DNA of 11,597 nucleotides from WFTC01 sp047635955 (lineage in GTDB: Bacteria > Patescibacteriota > Gracilibacteria > UBA1369 > 2-02-FULL-48-14), in the NCBI GenBank assembly GCA_047635955.1, contig JBLIGW010000030.1, forward strand, positions 1 to 11,597. The letters run 5' to 3'. The stretch's first letter is position 1; the number at the start of each line of letters is the position of its first letter. The position numbers and the translations under genes are program-made. Shown one piece after another: positions 7,200 to 11,597 of this stretch. The notes beneath the pieces are model-generated. The model saw only the letters and a program-made list of their open reading frames with translations, was not told the origin of the DNA and ran no database searches.

Positions 7200-7216
7200 G
7201 ACTGGACTATACACAG

Positions 7217-7240
7217 AAAAACGCCCCTTTCGGAGCGCTT
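7217..7240 (-). terminator. Intrinsic terminator of rplS
   Basis: On the minus strand a 9-bp stem (7232-7240 with 7219-7227, including two G-U pairs) is capped by a GAAA tetraloop and ends in TTTTT. It starts 19 nt after the L19 stop codon. rnhB begins within 20 nt of its end, so that gene depends either on read-through or on its own start site. Confidence 0.85.
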
Positions 7241-7259
7241 CTTCTTAATTTGAGTCTAA

Positions 7260-7757
7260 TTATTCAGCCTTTTCTTCCTCTTTTGCTTCTTCTTTAACTT
7301 CTTCTACTGGAGCTTCAACAGCTTCCTCAGCAGCAGGTTCTTCAGCTGGAGCTTCAACAGCTTCCTCTACGTCAGGCTCGATAGCTTCGATCCATTTAAG
7401 TTCTTTTCCTGGCACATCTCGTAAACGAGTAGATTTACCACTTAAGTCACGCATGTAGTAGAGCTTAGCTCGTCGTACCTTACCTTTCTTTAGAAGTTCA
7501 ATCTTTTCAACGCTAGGTGCATAGAAAGGAAAAACCTTTTCTACACCGATACCGTCAACAATTTTACGAACTGTGTAAGTCTTGTTTACTCCAGTTCCTG
7601 AGCTAATTCCGATTACAAGTCCTTCGAAGATTTGTACTCGTTCTTTTGCTCCTTCTTTAATTCTTTGATGTACACGAATTGTCATCCCTGACTCGAGAAT
7701 TGGAACTCTCTTGTTCATTGATGATTTTGCAACGTGATTTAGTATATCTTGGGACAT
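7260..7757 (-). CDS. rplS: 50S ribosomal protein L19 with acidic C-terminal extension
   Basis: L19 is a 50S protein at the subunit interface. Residues 1-~125 are a full L19: KRVPILESGMTIRVHQRI, VQIFEGLVIGISSG, TYTVRKIVDGIGVEKVFPFY, SVEKIELLKKGKVRRAKLYY and the Arg-rich loop near DLSGKSTRLRDV. Standard L19 is about 115 residues. This protein has 165, the excess being a C-terminal tail of about 40 residues made almost only of Glu, Ala, Val, Pro and Lys. The tail contains EEAVEAPAEE-like units encoded by a direct DNA repeat. The start ATG has one of the few plausible SD-like purine tracts here (AAGAAAAG, 3 nt upstream). The gene has its own promoter and terminator, so it is probably monocistronic, unlike the rpsP-rimM-trmD-rplS operon of many bacteria. 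Confidence 0.97.
   Translation of the reverse strand: MSQDILNHVAKSSMNKRVPILESGMTIRVHQRIKEGAKERVQIFEGLVIGISSGTGVNKTYTVRKIVDGIGVEKVFPFYAPSVEKIELLKKGKVRRAKLYYMRDLSGKSTRLRDVPGKELKWIEAIEPDVEEAVEAPAEEPAAEEAVEAPVEEVKEEAKEEEKAE
7307..7367. repeat. 22-bp direct repeat in the L19 C-terminal tail
   Basis: The 22 bases at 7307-7328 (beginning ctggagcttcaacagc) recur exactly at 7346-7367, with a period of 39 nt, or 13 codons. In protein the two copies encode the repeated Glu-Glu-Ala-Val-Glu-Ala-Pro unit. The period is in frame, so slippage would lengthen or shorten the tail without breaking the gene. Confidence 0.9.
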
Positions 7758-7781
7758 ATCTTTTCTTAAAATAGCTTAGGC

Positions 7782-7810
7782 AATATACGGAGCTAATGAG
7801 TCTTTTGCAA
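7782..7810 (-). promoter_or_regulatory. Promoter of rplS
   Basis: On the minus strand TTGCAA (-35, 7805-7810) and TATATT (-10, 7782-7787) are separated by exactly 17 nt. The start site should be near 7775, giving a leader of about 18 nt that contains the SD-like AAGAAAAG. It lies in the 59-nt gap after the upstream regulator gene. Confidence 0.65.
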
Positions 7811-7816
7811 GGGTAT

Positions 7817-8377
7817 TTATGAGAAATGTTTCTCAAGCTTGTTTACCCCTATTATATTTTCACCATCCTGAACAAGGTCTAGGATGAATTGATCTCTACA
7901 TTTTACTCTATACACAAAGTCGTCAGTACTTAGGATGCTGAACTTAATAGACTCTTCAGTCTCCAAAGTGTCTAAGAATTTCTCAAGAGCCTCCTTGTCT
8001 ATCTCACCTACGATCAAAAGATCCACTGGCCCTCCCTTTAGAAGGAAAACACCTGAAACAAGTAGAAAATCAACCGTTCCCATTTTAACAATGTTTTTTA
8101 CCAAGTTTTCACTTGAGTTTCTGGCCTTAATGATCACATTTCTTAAATCTCTAAATAAGACATGATTTACGTTCACTGTGAAAAACTTTTTTCTACTTTT
8201 CATACGACTTCTTAAAAGTCCCATTTTCTTTAAGTTGTCTAGCTCACGTCTCACTGAATTAATTTGTTCGTCCAGTTCACGAGTAAGTTGGCGCACGTAA
8301 TACTCCTTGTTTGGGTTCAAAAGAAACAAGGTTAACAATTTGATTCGTGCCTTTGATGTAAATAAATGTTTGAGCAT
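7817..8377 (-). CDS. Winged-helix transcriptional regulator with C-terminal nucleotidyltransferase-like domain
   Basis: From the preferred ATG at 8377 it has 186 residues. The N-terminal ~85 residues form a winged helix: MLKHLFTSKARIKLLTLFLL, then the recognition region YYVRQLTRELDEQINSVRRE and LDNLKKMGLLRSRMKSRKKF with the basic wing. The C-terminal part has VDLLIVGEIDKEALEKFLDT and a later FSILSTDDFVYRVKCRDQF. It resembles the degenerate nucleotidyltransferase-like tail often fused to such helices in archaea and CPR bacteria. What it senses and binds is not known. An in-frame ATG at 8428 would add 17 residues that fit the family poorly. The shorter start has a TATAAA box (8388-8393) 10 nt upstream. 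It lies between the trigger factor terminator and the rplS promoter, so it is probably its own unit. Confidence 0.75.
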   Translation of the reverse strand: MLKHLFTSKARIKLLTLFLLNPNKEYYVRQLTRELDEQINSVRRELDNLKKMGLLRSRMKSRKKFFTVNVNHVLFRDLRNVIIKARNSSENLVKNIVKMGTVDFLLVSGVFLLKGGPVDLLIVGEIDKEALEKFLDTLETEESIKFSILSTDDFVYRVKCRDQFILDLVQDGENIIGVNKLEKHFS

Positions 8378-8575
8378 GTACACATATTTTATACAACCGT
8401 GATCGAAATGTATAATTTTTTGGTTCATAACGCAAGCTCAAGCTTGAAAAAGGGCTAGATACTGCGAATAATCCGACCTACTTATTGAATAGTTTTTTTA
8501 CTCACTTTTTGGTTTTTATTGGCTACTTCGAATCATTTTTTTATTCATGATTTCTACCTGTTAGCGCTTGTTTTA

Positions 8576-8629
8576 ACGCAGGTCTTAATCAAAAAATCAC
8601 AGCCTTTCAGCTGTGATTTTTCTCTGCGT
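8576..8629 (-). terminator. Nested hairpin terminator of tig
   Basis: A 12-bp perfect stem (8592-8603 with 8610-8621) with a 6-nt loop lies 21 nt past the trigger factor stop. Read on the minus strand it ends in TTTTTTGATT. An outer 6-bp stem (ACGCAG 8576-8581 with CTGCGT 8624-8629) flanks it. The inner stem also ends in TTTTT on the plus strand, so it could block transcription from both sides, although no plus-strand gene lies to its left. Confidence 0.85.
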
Positions 8630-8641
8630 CAATTTCTACTC

Positions 8642-9922
8642 TTACTTAGTGTGCAATGCAACTAGCTTTCGAAGACGAAGTTGGTTGAAGACTTTAGACC
8701 ATTCTTCCCCTCCTTCCTTCATACGTTCCCTAGCCATCTCAGCAAATTGAGGTGGGTAACGTAGAATCATTTCTTCAATTTCTACTTTAATTTCTTTGTC
8801 ATTCACTTCGATTTTTTGGACATCGTAAGCGGCTTCTAAGGCCAAACGAATTAGAACTTGCTCCTTAGCTGGTTTTTCTAGCTCCTTTCGAATGTCTTTT
8901 TTCTTTTCTTTCATTTCCTTTTCGTAATCCTCCCAAGATTTACCTTGTTTTTTAAGGTCTTCTTTCATTCGTTCGCTCATGAAATCAATTTCTCTATCGA
9001 TTAGAACTTGAGCAATGTGCGCCTTCGCATATTTAGGCAGTTCCTTGAGGAAATCTGTCTCTAATTGAAGCTCTTCTTGTCGTTCTTTTTGCTTTTGAAG
9101 CTCTTCCACAATCTCCTCCTTAAGTTCCTTCATTGTCTTTCGGTGACCCCCGGTAATTTCCTTAGCAAATTCGTCATTAAGTTCAGGCTTAGCTGATTCT
9201 TCGATTCGCTTAAGCTCAATCTTAAATTTAACTTTTTTCTTTTGGAATTTCTTAGAGTGGTAATCTTCAGGGAAAACGATGTCAAAATCTTTCTTTTCAT
9301 CGATCTTCATTCCCACTACCTCTTCTTCGAAACCAGGAATAAGACTGTTTGAACCCAATACAACTGGGTGGTTTTTACTTGAAGTTCCGTCAATCGGAGC
9401 TCCACCTTCGTCAAACCCGTCGAAGTTTACCTCAACTCGGTCTTCCATCTTTGCAGCACGTTTAACGTCATTCCACTTAGTGCTTTTACCTTTAAGGTTT
9501 TCTAGAACCTCATCAACCTCCTTGTCTTCAACTTTTAAAGCTTTCTTTTTAACTGAAAGTTTTTTGAGGTCCTTAGTCCATTCCACTTCTGGAAGAACTG
9601 AAACGGTTGCTTCATAATTCAAAGGCTCAGGAGTGATAATGTTCACTTTTGGGTAATCAACAGGTTGAATTTTCTCATCTCGAATTACTTGTTCGTAAGT
9701 TTTACCGATAGCAATGTCCATCACTTGTCCCATGAAGGCTTCTTTTCCTACATGTTTCTCCAAAAGGTCTTGAGGGATGCTTCCCTTTCTGAATCCATCA
9801 ATCTTCACCTGACCTTGCAGTTCTTTTGTTGCTGCTGCCCTGTGAGGCTTCATCTCTTCGGCCGTAAGCTCAATAGAAATCTTAATTTCTGAGTCTTTTA
9901 ACTTCTCTACGTTAACTTTCAT
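8642..9922 (-). CDS. tig: Trigger factor (ribosome-bound chaperone and peptidyl-prolyl isomerase)
   Basis: Trigger factor docks near the ribosomal exit tunnel and shields nascent chains. It has 426 residues, the usual size. The ribosome-binding domain (1-~115) carries the signature GFRKGSIP at residues 43-50. The FKBP-type isomerase domain follows at about 155-242, with DRVEVNFDGF and VVLGSNSLIPGFEEEVVGM. The long helical C-terminal chaperone domain (about 245-426) is very rich in Lys and Glu, includes KELPKYAKAHIAQVLIDREI and ends LRLRKLVALHTK. In many bacteria tig is followed by clpP and clpX; here a terminator follows directly. No SD is visible before the ATG. The promoter shares its -35 box with the divergent gene at 10018. 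Confidence 0.97.
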   Translation of the reverse strand: MKVNVEKLKDSEIKISIELTAEEMKPHRAAATKELQGQVKIDGFRKGSIPQDLLEKHVGKEAFMGQVMDIAIGKTYEQVIRDEKIQPVDYPKVNIITPEPLNYEATVSVLPEVEWTKDLKKLSVKKKALKVEDKEVDEVLENLKGKSTKWNDVKRAAKMEDRVEVNFDGFDEGGAPIDGTSSKNHPVVLGSNSLIPGFEEEVVGMKIDEKKDFDIVFPEDYHSKKFQKKKVKFKIELKRIEESAKPELNDEFAKEITGGHRKTMKELKEEIVEELQKQKERQEELQLETDFLKELPKYAKAHIAQVLIDREIDFMSERMKEDLKKQGKSWEDYEKEMKEKKKDIRKELEKPAKEQVLIRLALEAAYDVQKIEVNDKEIKVEIEEMILRYPPQFAEMARERMKEGGEEWSKVFNQLRLRKLVALHTK

Positions 9923-9945
9923 TCTTTGTGGGTTAAATCAGCCGC

Positions 9946-9974
9946 AGAATACCCAAGCTTACAGGGTATTGCAA
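9946..9974 (-). promoter_or_regulatory. Promoter of tig, sharing its -35 box with the divergent gene
   Basis: On the minus strand TTGCAA (9969-9974) and TATTCT (9946-9951) are separated by 17 nt, with a start site expected near 9939 and a leader of about 17 nt. A 5-bp inverted repeat TACCC...GGGTA (9950-9968) fills the spacer and could be an operator. TATTCT matches the consensus at four of six bases, so this promoter is weaker than its partner. Confidence 0.5.
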
Positions 9975-9997
9975 TTGTTTGTGAAATGAGCTATAAT
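9969..9997 (+). promoter_or_regulatory. Promoter of the large gene at 10018
   Basis: TTGCAA (-35, 9969-9974) and a perfect TATAAT (-10, 9992-9997) are separated by 17 nt. Transcription should begin near 10004, leaving a leader of only about 14 nt without an SD. The -35 hexamer is its own reverse complement and also serves the tig promoter. Confidence 0.7.
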
Positions 9998-10017
9998 AAA
10001 GAGATTTAAATTTACGT

Positions 10018-11597
10018 ATGGCACCTGATAATGGATCAAACAACTTGAACGAGTCCTACGAACACGCTCCTGACAATAGCGTTGACGCTAAGGCTATTAT
10101 TGAGCGTGGAATGGATTTAACAGAGGACAAAGCTCGACTAGAGCGTGTTCAACCTCTTGACTCTGAAGCCATTCAAGCAATTGATGTACAACTTCAATCT
10201 GCTGAAGATGATTATGTTCGACTCATGAAGTTGGAACGTGGCCGAATTAGAAATGAAAGTGTTTTTCGACGACGATTTCGAAATAAGATCAATCGTCAAG
10301 CTCGACAAAGTCTTCGTTATGACATGAATCATGACATCGACATGGACCTTATTGATGTGAACCTAAATATTAATGGAGGCCCTGGGTCATTAGAAAGTCC
10401 TGCAGAACGACAACAAGCCAGTGCAAACATTGAACGTTCTTATAGTTTTGGAGACGTACAGACAGATTCACGAGAACGTCGTGAAGTCATTAAAAGTGAC
10501 TTAGACATTGAAGACTATGTAAGTAATAAGAATGCTCTTATTATAATTGCTCAAAAATTTCGCGAATCAAAACCGCCTTTATTGGCAAGTAGCCTGAAGT
10601 CTAAAGATGATGCTGCTTATGCTATTAAAACAGCTTTTTACCCTTTCCCTGCTGAAGCAGAAAAGATGATTGCTGATATTAGAGAAGGTGGTGCAGCTGG
10701 AGATGCAGCTAAAGAATTAGTACATGAATTAGCTAAAAATCTTGAACCTCACATGGCTCACTCTATTGAACGAGAACAACTCGCCGTAGAAATGGGTCGT
10801 GACGACTTAATAGAAGAAACCGGAAACCGACTTGGAAAAGTACTAGATGAATTCCGACGACACCCAGTGCCAGCACTTATTGGAAGTGCCGCATTGATTG
10901 GAGCACTAACCTTGGCCTGGAAACACGGTCCTGACTGGATGAAAACAAGTTTGAAATATGGGGGTATGGCTATTGGAGGATCTATTGGTGTAGGAATGCT
11001 CGCTAACATGGTTGTTCGAAGTCAAAGTGATGACGGAAGTGATCTATGGGATTGGCTTGGATTTAAACCTGAAGACATGGGCTCTGACCCTAGTCGATTA
11101 GATAAAATGCAATCTCAGTTCCCTGATCTCAACCTTGAAAATGACCAAGCGGGTCGTGATCTTATGATTATGATGGATGCTGATACTGATAATGTTTATG
11201 ACGTCTTTAAAGCCGCCTTTAATAAAGGTGAAGAAAGTATAAATATCAACGCCCTCTCAGCGAGAGACACTGACGTTGATAACGATGAAGCAAACAGTAT
11301 GAATGGTAAAGCTTCATACTCAGCTCTTAAAGGTTACTTCATACTACTTGCAGAAAAAACGGCTAAAGCTAATGGCACAAGCCAACGAGGAATGAGTGAA
11401 CGACAAAAAGTAGAAGAAGGTCTTCAAATCTTTCGAAATCGTTTTGTTGGACGTCCTGAAGATCTTAATCTTCAAAGTGCGATTCTTATGACTATTGATC
11501 AAGCTGACGTTCGAGCAGCAGGGTCTGCTATGGGGCCAGGAAGTGGTCTCGACATGGGAGGTTCAGAATTACTTTCTGAAACTGAACGTGCCGCACA
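10018..11597 (+). CDS. Large protein of unknown function with two predicted membrane segments (3' end outside window)
   Basis: The frame runs without a stop from ATG 10018 to the window edge, 526 codons so far. I do not recognise a family. Residues 1-~280 are soluble, acidic overall and rich in Asp, Glu and Arg; a basic patch (FRRRFRNKINRQARQ) lies near residues 85-100. Two hydrophobic stretches follow: about 285-301 (PALIGSAALIGALTLAW) and 314-333 (YGGMAIGGSIGVGMLANMVV, Gly-rich). A short WMKTSL linker joins them, so a membrane hairpin is possible. The part after 335 is again hydrophilic and includes DLWDWLGF, an Asp-rich stretch and Met-rich helices. There is no signal peptide. Its ATG lies behind a good promoter divergent from tig, so it is probably expressed. 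Arginine is coded mainly by CGA and CGT, as in the neighbouring genes, so nothing suggests recent transfer. Confidence 0.8.
   Translation, partial: MAPDNGSNNLNESYEHAPDNSVDAKAIIERGMDLTEDKARLERVQPLDSEAIQAIDVQLQSAEDDYVRLMKLERGRIRNESVFRRRFRNKINRQARQSLRYDMNHDIDMDLIDVNLNINGGPGSLESPAERQQASANIERSYSFGDVQTDSRERREVIKSDLDIEDYVSNKNALIIIAQKFRESKPPLLASSLKSKDDAAYAIKTAFYPFPAEAEKMIADIREGGAAGDAAKELVHELAKNLEPHMAHSIEREQLAVEMGRDDLIEETGNRLGKVLDEFRRHPVPALIGSAALIGALTLAWKHGPDWMKTSLKYGGMAIGGSIGVGMLANMVVRSQSDDGSDLWDWLGFKPEDMGSDPSRLDKMQSQFPDLNLENDQAGRDLMIMMDADTDNVYDVFKAAFNKGEESININALSARDTDVDNDEANSMNGKASYSALKGYFILLAEKTAKANGTSQRGMSERQKVEEGLQIFRNRFVGRPEDLNLQSAILMTIDQADVRAAGSAMGPGSGLDMGGSELLSETERAA

Noticed and set aside
7820..7835. 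TGAGAA/TTCTCA hairpin over the regulator stop codon
   Set aside because: The stem is short and AT-rich and no U tract follows on the minus strand, so it is not a convincing terminator.
8531..8553. AATCAT/ATGATT hairpin in the T-rich gap upstream of the regulator
   Set aside because: Six AT pairs with a 10-nt loop are expected by chance in such sequence, and no function is suggested by its position.

Overview
The window comes from a bacterial chromosome and holds mostly housekeeping genes, plus one structured RNA candidate and one large protein I do not recognise. All genes fit the standard bacterial code. No gene has an internal TGA and rmuC ends in TGA, which argues against the TGA=Gly recoding of Gracilibacteria/Absconditabacteria. 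Several things fit a Candidate Phyla Radiation (Patescibacteria) lineage such as Peregrinibacteria: few Shine-Dalgarno sites, tight packing, the winged-helix regulator type, a short-form RmlA, and a very large unannotated protein. This placement is an inference and I hold it loosely. No tRNA, rRNA, CRISPR array or insertion sequence was seen.

Left, plus strand: the 3' end of a ribosomal protein S1 gene runs into a strong hairpin terminator (429-458). Then come rmuC (DNA recombination protein), infB (IF-2), and rmlB and rmlA, two steps of dTDP-sugar synthesis. infB and rmlB are 2 nt apart. rmlB overlaps rmlA by 92 nt, probably because its natural stop has been lost from frame. Between S1 and rmuC, on the minus strand, a perfect-consensus promoter (TTGACA-N17-TATAAT) faces the S1 terminator. 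The roughly 145-nt transcript it would make folds into a 30-position rod-like helix. This is the most interesting feature of the window.

Middle, minus strand, reading right to left: trigger factor with a terminator, a winged-helix regulator with a nucleotidyltransferase-like tail, ribosomal protein L19 with an acidic C-terminal extension and its own promoter and terminator, ribonuclease HII, and a CsaB-type polysaccharide pyruvyl transferase overlapping rnhB. This block converges with rmlA across a 31-nt gap (5538-5568) in which I see no clear terminator.

Right, plus strand: a divergent promoter pair between 9923 and 10017 shares one palindromic -35 hexamer (TTGCAA). It drives trigger factor to the left and a protein of more than 526 residues, cut by the window edge, to the right.

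The genes fall into three themes: protein synthesis and folding (S1, IF-2, L19, trigger factor), nucleic-acid upkeep (RmuC, RNase HII), and cell-surface carbohydrate (RmlA, RmlB, CsaB). No gene-free stretch exceeds 300 bases. The longest are 410-609 (terminator, RNA candidate and its promoter) and 8378-8641 (trigger factor terminator, then T-rich sequence and a possible -10 box for the regulator).
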